NCBI GenBank assembly: GCA_934548045.1
Contig: CAKTEM010000008.1
Span: forward strand, 1-64,000
Origin: an uncultured Faecalibacterium sp.
Lineage (GTDB): Bacteria; Bacillota; Clostridia; Oscillospirales; Ruminococcaceae
Length of the DNA stretch: 64,000 nt
Direction of reading: 5' to 3'
In this document: in pieces, positions 8,269 to 16,396 of the stretch
Numbering within the stretch: the first letter of the stretch is position 1
Layout of the letters: the number at the start of each line of letters is the position of its first letter
Position numbers and translations under genes: made by a program
Notes under the pieces: model-generated
What the model was told of the DNA's origin: nothing
Database searches by the model: none
Seen by the model: only the letters and a program-made list of their open reading frames with translations

Positions 8269-8313
8269 TAGAAAAGTCATACTTTTCACAGAACAACTCC
8301 CGGAACCATAAGC

Positions 8314-9072
8314 TTAGCCGTACAGCTGGCTCATGAGGGAAGAATACATCGCGCTCTTCTCAGACTTGTAGGTACTCATTGCCTGATCCGCAAGGGTGGT
8401 CGGCTGACCGTTCTCGGTCAAAATCTTGCGCATCTGGCTGACGATGCTGTTGACTTCCTTGTCGCACTCGGACTCCAAAGACTTGAGTTGACCGGCTTTG
8501 CCCATGCAGATGGCGATCTTCTTGGCCTGCGTCTGCTTTTCAGCAGGCAGAGCCTTGTATTCCGCCTTTGCGGAGCTGATGGCACTGTTCAGACCGCTCT
8601 GAGCCTTTGCCTGAACGCCATACAGCTGGTTGATGAGGGCGCGGATCTCGGCCTCGTAAGCAGGCTCTGCCGCCGTGGTGGTAGAGCTGGAAGAACTCTG
8701 TGCAGTAGAAGTGCTGCTCGAAGACTCGCTGGATGCGCTGGGCGTCTCGGTGGAATCCGATGCAGCGGAATCAGAAGACGCTACATCTTCGCCGGATGCA
8801 CTGCTGGAAGCAGCTGCTTCGCTCTGTGCCGCGGATTCCGCGCGCTTTTCAGCGATTTCCTCGATGGTGGTCTTGCCGGTAATGAGTTCCTGCAGCTCTT
8901 CGTTCGTCAGAGAAGTCAGAACATCGACCTTAGAGATGGAAGAAGCGTTGCTGTCACTGGATGCAGCCGATTCACCGGTTTCATCCTGGAAGCCCTTGCA
9001 GGCAGCCAGAGAACAGACCAGCGCAACGATAACAGCGAGAATGAGAAGGCGGTAATGCTTTTGGTTTTTCAT
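8314..9072 (-). CDS. Ser-rich lipoprotein at the end of the CPS-regulation operon
   Basis: A 252-residue predicted lipoprotein: basic start MKNQKHYR, hydrophobic segment, lipobox LAAC, then a low-complexity Ser/Ala/Glu/Thr linker to about residue 145. The C-terminal domain is helical and repeats phrases such as IRALINQLYGVQAKAQSGL and SLMSQLYG. I do not recognise the domain. The start at 9072 has AAGGA at good spacing; an ATG at 9090 overlaps the preceding gene. It follows the CpsB-like gene by 8 bases, so it is probably co-transcribed with the kinase/phosphatase module. Confidence 0.65.
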   Translation of the reverse strand: MKNQKHYRLLILAVIVALVCSLAACKGFQDETGESAASSDSNASSISKVDVLTSLTNEELQELITGKTTIEEIAEKRAESAAQSEAAASSSASGEDVASSDSAASDSTETPSASSESSSSTSTAQSSSSSTTTAAEPAYEAEIRALINQLYGVQAKAQSGLNSAISSAKAEYKALPAEKQTQAKKIAICMGKAGQLKSLESECDKEVNSIVSQMRKILTENGQPTTLADQAMSTYKSEKSAMYSSLMSQLYG

Positions 9073-9080
9073 AGGTTTCC

Positions 9081-9842
9081 TTACATCCAATGATTCAAGA
9101 ATTTTTTCGGTTTATGGGGGGAGAAAACGTCCAACTCCTGATCATCAAACAACTCGTCACCGTTCCGGATGATACGGGAAGCAACGTCAGCACCCAGTGT
9201 TTTTTCGAGTGCGGCGACGGCTTCGGCCATCCGGGGAGGACGTTTGTCGGGCGAATGGGTATCCGTAGAGATGATATGGACAAGGTCCCACGAGATGAAT
9301 TTGCAGAGCTTTTTCCGAAGCTTTGCGTCATCCAGCAGGGAACCAGCGTTGATCTGAGCATAAGCACCGGCGGCCACCCAATCGTAAAGGAGAGTCGGAT
9401 CCTCCAGAACATAAGGATACCGCTCGATGTGAGCGATCAGGGGCAGGATGCCCTGATCCTGAAGTTGCTCGAAGGTCTGCCGGATAAAGTGAGGTTTATG
9501 AGTCGTCGGGAACTCGATCAGCATGTATGCCGTGTCGCCCATGCAGAGAGACTTTGCGTCCAGCTCACAGAGCTTCGGAGAAAAGTAAACTTCGCTGCCA
9601 AGCTTGAAGCGAAAGTCCATCTTCTCGGGCTGCTCGTTCAGAGCCTGTGTCAATGTCTCATAGGCATGTGCGCGCTTTTCGAGAAAAACCTCGACGGTAG
9701 TGCGCTCACTGTTGAAATGACTGGTGAACGAAATGTTCCGCACGCCGTCGTTGTATTCGCGCCGCAGCAGTTCCATCGAGATGGAAACATCCTTCGCTCC
9801 ATCGTCGATTCCGGGCAAAATATGACAGTGTAGATCAGTCAT
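9081..9842 (-). CDS. cpsB: CpsB/YwqE-type PHP tyrosine-protein phosphatase
   Basis: Metal-dependent phosphatase that removes phosphate from the tyrosine-rich tail of the BY-kinase encoded just upstream, controlling polysaccharide assembly. The 253-residue protein starts with the PHP motif MTDLHCHILPGIDDGA. It has further metal-ligand motifs: SHF near residue 41, GSEVYF near 82, IAHIERYP near 138 and STDTH near 193. The start codon directly abuts the kinase stop codon (TAA then ATG), indicating translational coupling. Confidence 0.88.
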   Translation of the reverse strand: MTDLHCHILPGIDDGAKDVSISMELLRREYNDGVRNISFTSHFNSERTTVEVFLEKRAHAYETLTQALNEQPEKMDFRFKLGSEVYFSPKLCELDAKSLCMGDTAYMLIEFPTTHKPHFIRQTFEQLQDQGILPLIAHIERYPYVLEDPTLLYDWVAAGAYAQINAGSLLDDAKLRKKLCKFISWDLVHIISTDTHSPDKRPPRMAEAVAALEKTLGADVASRIIRNGDELFDDQELDVFSPHKPKKFLNHWM

Positions 9843-10613
9843 TTACTGCTCCTTCTTGCTCGAATCGGTCTGGGGGGTACCATAGTTACTGTAGTAGCCA
9901 TAACCATAGTTGGAGTGCTTCAGAGACTTCTTGATGTTGTAACGAGTCAGAACAACACCTAGGATCTTGACACCGGCACTCTGGAGCTGCTGCGTCGCTG
10001 CCTTGACAGCATCGGTAGCAGCATAGTTCGAGCGGACAACAAAGAGTGCGCCATCGACCAGATTGCCAATGATGGCAGCATCCGTCACCATCGAGATGGG
10101 AGGTGCGTCAAAAATGACGAAATCGAACTCTTCACGGAGAGCAGCGATCATTTCGACCATCTGCGGCTGACTCAGCAGCTCCGAAGGGTTTGGAGGAGTC
10201 GTGCCGGCAGGCAGGAAGCTGAAGTTGAAGCCCTTCGGCATGACCATTGCCTCTTTCAGAGAGATCTGACGAGACAGGATGTTGGAAACGCCCTTGACGT
10301 TATGGCCTGCTTTCAGGTACTTGTGCAGGACAGGCTTGCGCAGGTCACAGTCGACCAGAGCAACTTTCTTACCGCTCTCGGCCAGTGTCAGAGCGAGGTT
10401 AACCGACACATTCGATTTGGACTCTTCCGGAGCGGTACTGGTGACAACGATGCAGTGAACATCATTGGAGCCGGCCAGAAAGTTCAGGTTGGTACGCAGA
10501 GACTTATAAGCCTCAACATAAGCGAACGGCATTTTGTCTGATGTGATCAGCTGCAGGGAACGCTTGTTGGGGTCAGAGTTCTGAATTTTGTGTTTGTTGA
10601 ACGGATTCCACAT
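9843..10613 (-). CDS. cpsD: CpsD/CapB-type bacterial tyrosine kinase
   Basis: Cytoplasmic BY-kinase of the capsule/exopolysaccharide type, working with the Wzz-like membrane protein encoded 4 bases upstream. The 256-residue protein has Walker A' VALVDCDLRKP (near residue 85), Walker B FVIFDAPP (near 165) and a C-terminal tyrosine cluster (SNYGYGYYSNYG) as autophosphorylation tail. The Walker A region reads STAPEESKSN rather than the textbook GxGKS/T, lacking the glycine before the lysine. I believe related clostridial kinases can share this, but it is a departure from consensus. Confidence 0.87.
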   Translation of the reverse strand: MWNPFNKHKIQNSDPNKRSLQLITSDKMPFAYVEAYKSLRTNLNFLAGSNDVHCIVVTSTAPEESKSNVSVNLALTLAESGKKVALVDCDLRKPVLHKYLKAGHNVKGVSNILSRQISLKEAMVMPKGFNFSFLPAGTTPPNPSELLSQPQMVEMIAALREEFDFVIFDAPPISMVTDAAIIGNLVDGALFVVRSNYAATDAVKAATQQLQSAGVKILGVVLTRYNIKKSLKHSNYGYGYYSNYGTPQTDSSKKEQ

Positions 10614-10617
10614 TATC

Positions 10618-11316
10618 TTACACCTCCGGGATCAGGCCCAAGACCGGCAGACCCAGCTTCTTCTGTACATCTTCGTCGTCCACAATGTAGTTGCGCAGCA
10701 GGTGATTGATAACCAGAATTGCGCAGACAATAACGATACCAGCGACAGCAGCGAGTGCAGTATACGTCTTCGTCTGGGGGAAAATCGGGTCAGTGCCGAT
10801 CTCAACATCACTGACGGTTTTGCAGGAGCCTGCCTCGACCTTATCCACAATTACTTCAGGAGCAATGTCCGCAATGGTCTCAGCAATTTTTCCGGCCAAT
10901 TTGGCGTCTTCGTTGGTAACTGTGATGGACATGATCTGAGTAGAGTTGACGCTGGAAACGTCGACCATGCTGCTCAGATCATTATAGGTCATATCCAAAT
11001 CTAACTTTTTAATAACATCGTTCAGAACGGTGTTGCTCTTGATAACGACGGCATAAGTACTGATCAGATTTTTAGCAGAGTTGATGTTATCGTTCGTCAC
11101 CGTAGCCTGACCATCCTGACGGGAATTGACGATCAGGTTGATAGAGGCCTGATAGCGCGGAGTCAATGCGAAGGTACATACCAGCAGGCAGATGATTGCG
11201 GCGGCAACACCGGCAGCAACGATCTCCAGAATATGGCTCCATAGCAGACGAAGCAGTTCCCCGACGTCAACGTCAACTTCTTCATCAATCTCATCGATTT
11301 CGCGATTCTGTTCCAT
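10618..11316 (-). CDS. Wzz/CapA-type chain-length determinant and kinase activator
   Basis: A 232-residue membrane protein with an acidic cytoplasmic N-terminus (residues 1-30), a first membrane segment near 32-52, an extracellular part of about 130 residues and a second membrane segment near 180-200. It ends with a short cytoplasmic tail (LGLPVLGLIPEV) that would contact the kinase. This is the Wzz topology of Gram-positive polysaccharide co-polymerases. The start at 11316 has AAAGGA upstream. First gene of a four-gene operon (Wzz-like, kinase, phosphatase, lipoprotein). Confidence 0.85.
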   Translation of the reverse strand: MEQNREIDEIDEEVDVDVGELLRLLWSHILEIVAAGVAAAIICLLVCTFALTPRYQASINLIVNSRQDGQATVTNDNINSAKNLISTYAVVIKSNTVLNDVIKKLDLDMTYNDLSSMVDVSSVNSTQIMSITVTNEDAKLAGKIAETIADIAPEVIVDKVEAGSCKTVSDVEIGTDPIFPQTKTYTALAAVAGIVIVCAILVINHLLRNYIVDDEDVQKKLGLPVLGLIPEV

Positions 11317-11362
11317 GATCTCTTGAATCCTTTCTGTTTGGAGAAATTTCACATACAGGAAT

Positions 11363-11391
11363 AGTTTAACATGTTCCATCATAATTGACAA
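11363..11391 (-). promoter_or_regulatory. promoter of the wzz-cpsD-cpsB-lipoprotein operon
   Basis: -35 TTGTCA (11391-11386), 17-base spacer, -10 TAAACT (11368-11363) on the minus strand. Confidence 0.6.
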
Positions 11392-11490
11392 GAGAAACTT
11401 GAAAAAATTGTTGGGAATTTCGCAACTGTGGACGATTTGTGTGGGTACTGAGCAAAATTTCCATACATAAACCATCTATAAAGAAGCTGC

Positions 11491-11519
11491 TTGACTTTCT
11501 TCTTTTGCCTTTTTACAAT
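11491..11519 (+). promoter_or_regulatory. promoter of the metallophosphoesterase gene
   Basis: -35 TTGACT (11491-11496), 17-base spacer, -10 TACAAT (11514-11519). Confidence 0.7.
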
Positions 11520-11570
11520 AGAGCTGGAATAAAACGGCAAAAAACTCAAAAAACGAAAGGTGGAACGGCG

Positions 11571-12116
11571 ATGAAATGGATGATCGCATCGGACCTGCAC
11601 GGGTCGGCGTATTACTGCCGGGAAATGGTAAAAGCGTTTGAACGGGAAGGAGCAGACCGGCTGATGCTTCTGGGCGACCTGCTCTATCATGGGCCGCGGA
11701 ATGACCTGCCGAAGGACTATGCACCCAAGGAAGTCATCCCGATGCTGAATCAGCTGAAACCGAAGCTCTGCTGTGTGCGCGGCAACTGCGAGGCCGAGGT
11801 CGACCAGATGGTGTTGGAATTCCCGGTCATGGCGGATTACTGCATCCTCCCGGTGGGGAAGCAGCTGGTCTATGCGACCCACGGACATATTTATAATCTG
11901 AAGAATCTGCCGCTGCTGGCACCCGGCGATATCCTGCTTCACGGTCACACCCATGTGCCAGCATGGACGGAGTTCGGTGAGGGGAATCTCTACCTCAATC
12001 CGGGTTCGCTGAGCATCCCGAAAGAGAACAGTCCGCACGGATATATGACGCTGGAAGGGGAAACATTCCAGTGGAAAACGCTGGACGGCGAGGTATATCA
12101 CGAGTTGAAGCTCTGA
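11571..12116 (+). CDS. YfcE-type metallophosphodiesterase
   Basis: A 181-residue calcineurin-like phosphoesterase with the two-metal motifs in order: SDLHGS (near residue 6), LLGDLLYHGPRND (near 37), GNCEAEVD (near 69), THGHIY (near 101) and HGHTHVP (near 123). The last corresponds to the family GHTH motif. YfcE proteins cleave artificial phosphodiesters; the natural substrate is unknown. The start ATG at 11571 is chosen for its AAAGGTGG ribosome site and because the conserved fold begins there. Single gene with its own promoter. Confidence 0.88.
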   Translation: MKWMIASDLHGSAYYCREMVKAFEREGADRLMLLGDLLYHGPRNDLPKDYAPKEVIPMLNQLKPKLCCVRGNCEAEVDQMVLEFPVMADYCILPVGKQLVYATHGHIYNLKNLPLLAPGDILLHGHTHVPAWTEFGEGNLYLNPGSLSIPKENSPHGYMTLEGETFQWKTLDGEVYHELKL

Positions 12117-12132
12117 GATGAAAGAACCTCCC

Positions 12133-12161
12133 TTGCAATTTCCCTATCGGTATGATATGAT
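12133..12161 (+). promoter_or_regulatory. promoter of the HMA-domain gene
   Basis: -35 TTGCAA (12133-12138), 17-base spacer, -10 TATGAT (12156-12161). It leaves a leader of about 140 bases before the start codon. Confidence 0.65.
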
Positions 12162-12211
12162 AACCATGGAGTCACGAGATGTTTCGAGATTCCATTTGTT
12201 TGATTTTAAGG

Positions 12212-12229
12212 TTAGTGTTTGCTAACAAA
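12212..12229 (+). promoter_or_regulatory. inverted repeat in the HMA leader (candidate metal-regulator site)
   Basis: GGTTAG-TGTTTG-CTAAC dyad about 50 bases downstream of the -10. The half-site TTAAGGTTAG recalls DtxR-family boxes but the spacing differs; the assignment is speculative. A related AAGGTTAGTG lies upstream of the hydrolase gene at about 13708. Confidence 0.35.
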
Positions 12230-12306
12230 ATCACCAAAAACAGTCGGCAAAGCTTGGTGGTTTCGCCAGATGGCTGTGACATAAATTGCAGGGAGGTCCT
12301 CTTAAA

Positions 12307-12564
12307 ATGGTAGAGACAGTATTAAAAGTAAACGGTATGATGTGCGGTATGTGCGAGAGCCACATCAACGAAGTCGTGCGCAAGACGGCAGATGTGAAGA
12401 AGGTCACCTCTTCTCACACTAAGGGCGAGACGGTCATCGTCTCGGAGCAGCCGCTGGACATCGACAAGCTGAAAGCGGCCATTGCGGACACCGGTTATAT
12501 CGTTGTGGGCTCTGAGACCAAGCCTTATGAAAAGAAAGGGTTCTTTTCTTTTTTGAAACGATAA
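12307..12564 (+). CDS. heavy-metal-associated (HMA) domain protein, CopZ-like
   Basis: An 85-residue protein made of one HMA domain: GMMCGMCESHINEVV holds the metal-binding CxxC (residues about 12-15) between the first strand and first helix. A short basic/aromatic tail (KKGFFSFLKR) follows the fold. Such proteins shuttle Cu(I) or similar soft metals. No P-type ATPase or regulator lies beside it. The start ATG at 12307 follows GGGAGG by 10 bases. Confidence 0.85.
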   Translation: MVETVLKVNGMMCGMCESHINEVVRKTADVKKVTSSHTKGETVIVSEQPLDIDKLKAAIADTGYIVVGSETKPYEKKGFFSFLKR

Positions 12565-12623
12565 TTCCTGACTGATACAGCACGGCGCAGCTGTGTAAGA
12601 TATTACCCGAAACTTGACGAACT

Positions 12624-12679
12624 GCCAAGGGCTCTCCCCTTTGGGGGAGCTGACGAGCGGCAGCGAGTCTGAGAGGGCT
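12624..12679 (+). repeat. palindromic intergenic repeat, copy 2
   Basis: gccaagggctctcccctttgg... through ...tctgagagggct. The first arm pair is GGGCTCTCCCC / GGGGGAGCT, followed by the agcggcagcgagtctgagaggg arm. It lies directly before the ribosome site of the KPR-like gene and is preceded by aaacttgac, shared with the copy at 28825. Confidence 0.75.
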
Positions 12680-12694
12680 ACGGAGGTAACAGTT

Positions 12695-13663
12695 ATGCGG
12701 ATTCTGGTTTATGGCGCAGGCGTTCTGGGGTGTGAGCTGGCACATTTGCTGATCCAGAACAAAAAGAACGTTGTCACGCTTCTTGCACGTGGCGAATGGA
12801 AAGACCGGATCGACCAGCAGGGCTTGGTGATCCGTCAGTGGGCGCAGCGCAAGACGACGGTGGACCGGGTGCAGACCATCGACACCCTCTTGCCGGAGGA
12901 TACTTATGACCTCGTGTTCGTTGTGATGCAGGCCGGCCAGCTGCCGGAAGTCCTGCCGATTTTGAAGGAGAACAAGAGCGAGTATTTCGTCTTTGTCGGC
13001 AACAACCCCAACGCCAAAGAAACGATGCAGGCTATGCAGCGTCCGGCGGATAAAATTGCGTTCGGCTTCCAGAATACGGCTGGCCGCCGTGAAAACGGAC
13101 AGGTCATCAGCGTCCATATGGGCGTCGGCATGACCGTCGGCGGTGCGACGGCTCCGCTGTCGGGCGTCTTCTGCCAGCGGCTGACGACTGCCTTTGACGG
13201 GGTAAAGTATAAGCTGACCTTTTACAGCGACATGGACGAATGGCTCAAGTGTCATGCGGCCTTTATCCTGCCGGTCTGCTATGTCTGCTACACCTGCAAT
13301 GGTGATCTGACCCGTGCCACCAAGGAGCAGCGGAAAGACCTCATTGATGCGGCATGGGAAGCCTGCGAGATGCTGAAAGCGGCAGGTGTTCCGGTCAATG
13401 ATGCGGACAACACGGAGAACTACCGGGCAGGCACAAAGGGCCGCAAGCAGACAGAGAAGATGATCTATTTGATGGCAAAAACGCCGCTGGGCCGTCTGTG
13501 TGCTTCTGACCACGCCATGCACGCGGTCAGCGAGATGAAATATCTCGATGATGCGTTCGAGGCACTGCGCTCGACTACACATACCTCGATGCCGGCATGG
13601 GAAAAGCTGCGCAATGAGATGCCGCAGTGGAGAACGCTCCTTCTTCGGACGGCGCGACGCTGA
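12695..13663 (+). CDS. ketopantoate reductase (ApbA/PanE)-like dehydrogenase
   Basis: A 322-residue NAD(P)-dependent reductase. The N-terminal Rossmann fold opens MRILVYGAGVLGCELA (GxGxxG) and the substrate-side motif VGNNPN lies near residue 107. The C-terminal helical domain is diverged from true PanE, so its substrate may not be ketopantoate. GGAGG 8 bases upstream fixes the start at 12695; the in-frame ORF upstream runs through repeat copy 2 and is not coding. Followed by an intrinsic terminator. Confidence 0.75.
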   Translation: MRILVYGAGVLGCELAHLLIQNKKNVVTLLARGEWKDRIDQQGLVIRQWAQRKTTVDRVQTIDTLLPEDTYDLVFVVMQAGQLPEVLPILKENKSEYFVFVGNNPNAKETMQAMQRPADKIAFGFQNTAGRRENGQVISVHMGVGMTVGGATAPLSGVFCQRLTTAFDGVKYKLTFYSDMDEWLKCHAAFILPVCYVCYTCNGDLTRATKEQRKDLIDAAWEACEMLKAAGVPVNDADNTENYRAGTKGRKQTEKMIYLMAKTPLGRLCASDHAMHAVSEMKYLDDAFEALRSTTHTSMPAWEKLRNEMPQWRTLLLRTARR

Positions 13664-13670
13664 ATTTCAA

Positions 13671-13699
13671 AGGGGCTGCTGGGTTCAGCGGCCCTTTTT
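13671..13699 (+). terminator. intrinsic terminator of the KPR-like gene
   Basis: Hairpin AGGGGCTGCT / AGCGGCCC with loop gggttc, followed by TTTTT. Confidence 0.8.
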
Positions 13700-13745
13700 G
13701 TTGTATGTAAGGTTAGTGCAAATAAACTGAAAGTGAGGAATCAAG

Positions 13746-14516
13746 ATGAAAGTCTATTCGTTTGGCAAGGCGGAAAACCCGGCGATTTTGCTTCTGCCCG
13801 GTACCTGCTGCGACTGGAAGGGCAACTTTGGCGGTGTGATTCCGCTGCTGGAGCCGGATTTCCATGTCCTCTGCGTTTCCTATGACGGTTTCGATGAGAC
13901 AGAGCCGGGAAACACCTTCCCGACGATGGAAGAGGAGACCACGAAAATCGAAGCCTACATCAAGGAAAACTGCGGTGGACATATCCGGGCGGCATACGGC
14001 TGCTCGCTGGGCGGAAGTTTTGTCGGTTTGCTGGCGGCACGGCAGAAAATAAAACTCGATATCGGCATCCTCGGCAGTTCCGATTTGGATCAGGCGTCGC
14101 CGTTCAAAGCCGGGTTGCTGACGAACATTATGATGCCGCTGATTTATCCACTGATTCGGGATGGAAAATTCGGCATGAATTTTTTAAATAAACGGATCGA
14201 AAAACGAAAGCAAGAAATGCCGGAATATGTCGATGCATTTATGGGGATGATGGGAGGCGCGCGGCCGTATATTTCTAAAAAGAGCTGCAAAAATCAGTTC
14301 TATTCGGATATGATAACGCCGCTGCCCGACCACCTCGACTGCCCGACCGAAATTCATATTTTTTACGCACTGAAAATGGGCGCGGAATATCGTCAGCGGT
14401 ATTTACAGCATTTCGCCCATCCCATCATCCACGAACAGGATATGCAGCACGAGGAACTTCTGGCCTGCCATCCGCAGCAGTGGGCGGAACTGGTGAAGGA
14501 AATCTGCCTGAAATAA
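13746..14516 (+). CDS. alpha/beta hydrolase
   Basis: A 256-residue cytoplasmic alpha/beta-fold hydrolase. The oxyanion region LLLPGTCCDWKGNF lies near residue 15, and the nucleophile elbow is GCSLGG (serine near residue 87). A late His (CHPQQW, near 243) could complete the triad. GTGAGGA precedes the ATG. Not in an operon with its neighbours. Substrate cannot be inferred. Confidence 0.75.
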   Translation: MKVYSFGKAENPAILLLPGTCCDWKGNFGGVIPLLEPDFHVLCVSYDGFDETEPGNTFPTMEEETTKIEAYIKENCGGHIRAAYGCSLGGSFVGLLAARQKIKLDIGILGSSDLDQASPFKAGLLTNIMMPLIYPLIRDGKFGMNFLNKRIEKRKQEMPEYVDAFMGMMGGARPYISKKSCKNQFYSDMITPLPDHLDCPTEIHIFYALKMGAEYRQRYLQHFAHPIIHEQDMQHEELLACHPQQWAELVKEICLK

Positions 14517-14694
14517 CCCCAAACGCTTATCTAAAATCTGCGACGGAAAACCGAGACTCACTCTGAACGGTGGATTTCGGCTTTCTTTTTTCGGGAAATA
14601 TGGTACAATAAGGGCACAGAGATTTGCCAGAACAGGCGAGTTCTGCAAAAAATATCTACCGCGTGACAAACCAAAAGCTGAAAGGAGCCTGACA

Positions 14695-15348
14695 ATGAAA
14701 AAATCACTTTTTGCAATGATGACCGCCGCACTGGTGCTGCTGACGGGATGTTCGGCGGCTTCTTCGGCACCGGTGACCAGCGTCGCGGCAAGCACGTCGG
14801 TCACGGCACCGGCAAAAGAAGAGGTTCCATCCAAAACCGGTGTCACTATCACCACACCCAGCTTGAGCGATGGCGAAAATCAGCTGCTTTCTCTGGTGGG
14901 TGCGAACGCCCTGCTGTTCGATTACAGCGGCAGCAAGGACAGCGTCTCCATCGTGGTAACAAGCTATCAGCTGAAAAACGGCAAACTGGAGGAGCTGAAC
15001 ACCGTGCAGGTGCCCGGAGGCGCATCCGGGCGAATCGCGGTCAGCTTCAATAAGATGGTTGAAGGGTTCCGGGCGGCAGTCCAGAACTCCGGCGGTGTGA
15101 ACAATCTGGAGATCAGCGCGGACGAAACCTTCCCGAACGGAACGGCCTGTGTCAGCTGGATGGCCGGTTTTAATGGGGCAGACTACGCCTACGGGCAGGA
15201 AATCCCCATCGTCAGTCAGGTCGCAACGAAACAGGACACCGCAGAGAACATTGCTGCAGAAGACCTGTTGAACCATCCGGAACAGTTCACGGAAAACGAT
15301 TACGAGGGCGTTTACCTCATGACCCTTACCATAGATCCCACAACTTAA
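14695..15348 (+). CDS. hypothetical lipoprotein
   Basis: A 217-residue predicted lipoprotein: MKKSLFAMMT start, lipobox LTGC at residues 17-20, Ser/Thr/Ala/Pro-rich linker to about residue 50, then a compact domain rich in beta-strand (ALLFDYSGSKDSVSIVVTSY). I do not recognise the domain. AAAGGAG is well placed. holA starts 20 bases downstream, so the genes may be co-transcribed. Confidence 0.65.
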   Translation: MKKSLFAMMTAALVLLTGCSAASSAPVTSVAASTSVTAPAKEEVPSKTGVTITTPSLSDGENQLLSLVGANALLFDYSGSKDSVSIVVTSYQLKNGKLEELNTVQVPGGASGRIAVSFNKMVEGFRAAVQNSGGVNNLEISADETFPNGTACVSWMAGFNGADYAYGQEIPIVSQVATKQDTAENIAAEDLLNHPEQFTENDYEGVYLMTLTIDPTT

Positions 15349-15367
15349 AGAGAAAGAAGGCCGCGGA

Positions 15368-16396
15368 TTGGCGACTGAAACAAAACTCCGGCAGCTGGTC
15401 GAAAAAGGCTGCCCGGTCTACTATTTTTATTCGAGCGAGCGGTATCTTGTCCGGCAGGCCGTCTCGGGCCTGACCCGGCTGCTGGCGTCGGGCGAAGACG
15501 AGGAGACGACGATTCTGGACGGCGCGACGCCGGAAATCGAACAGCTCATCATGGCGGCTGGCACTATCTCGTTTTTTGGCACCCGGCGTGTGGTCGTCCT
15601 GCCCGAAATTGACCCGGCAACATACAGCGACAAAGACCTTGACGAGTTGAACGACACCCTTGCCAGCCTGGAAAACGCCGTTGTCGTGATGGGAAGTATG
15701 TTCGACCTCGAGCGCAACAAGCTCAAACTCGGCAAACGGGCGCAGAAGCTCATCGCGCAGGCGAAAAAGCTGGGCTATGCCGAAGAGCTGGCGAAGCCCA
15801 AGCCCTACGAGCTGAAAGTGATGATGATCGAACGGGCAAAGGAGCAGGGTGCGACCCTGCCCGAGGGCGCGGCGTCGGCGTTGCTGGAACGCTGCGGCGA
15901 AGACCCCTTCCTGCTTGAGAACGAGGTGGACAAGCTCTGCGCGCTGTCGGGATACCAGACGGTCACAGCCTCGATGGTGGCCGAGATGGGAACGGTCAGT
16001 CTGGAAGCGGACGTCTTCGAGATGATCCGGATGATCACCGCGAAAAACGCCACCAGAGCCTGCAAAAAGCTGCAGACTCTGCTCCGGCTCCAACAGGAGC
16101 CTGTCGCCATCACCGCCGCCATGATCGGCAGCTATGTCGATCTGTACCGGGTCAAGCTCGGTGCGGCGAAGCGGAAGAATTACAGCGCAGTCTTCAAGGA
16201 TTTCGGCTACAAAGGCAGCGATTACCGGCTCAAGCGTTCGGCAGAAACGGCATCGCACTACACCCTCGGCCAGCTGGAAGCCTGTATGCAGGTGCTGCTC
16301 GACCTCGATAAAAGTTTGAAAAGCCAGCCCGTAGACGACCAGATTCTGCTCGAATCGGCCCTTTGTCGTCTTGCGCTGGCAGGGAGTGGACGATGA
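15368..16396 (+). CDS. holA: DNA polymerase III delta subunit
   Basis: Clamp-loader subunit that opens the beta sliding clamp. The 342-residue protein has the HolA layout: N-terminal AAA-type domain (VYYFYSSERYLVRQAV near residue 20), a middle lid domain, and a C-terminal helical collar with CRLALAG near the end. The start is TTG at 15368 with AAGAAGG 8 bases upstream. Its stop overlaps the start of the RNase M5-like gene (ATGA), so the two are translationally coupled. Confidence 0.88.
   Translation: MATETKLRQLVEKGCPVYYFYSSERYLVRQAVSGLTRLLASGEDEETTILDGATPEIEQLIMAAGTISFFGTRRVVVLPEIDPATYSDKDLDELNDTLASLENAVVVMGSMFDLERNKLKLGKRAQKLIAQAKKLGYAEELAKPKPYELKVMMIERAKEQGATLPEGAASALLERCGEDPFLLENEVDKLCALSGYQTVTASMVAEMGTVSLEADVFEMIRMITAKNATRACKKLQTLLRLQQEPVAITAAMIGSYVDLYRVKLGAAKRKNYSAVFKDFGYKGSDYRLKRSAETASHYTLGQLEACMQVLLDLDKSLKSQPVDDQILLESALCRLALAGSGR

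Noticed and set aside
12614..12694. N-terminal extension of the KPR-like protein
   Set aside because: The extension is a translation of repeat copy 2; a strong GGAGG ribosome site supports the start at 12695.
14530..14600. Terminator after the alpha/beta hydrolase gene
   Set aside because: There is a T run, but the only pairing (ccga/tcgg with a long loop) is too weak to call.
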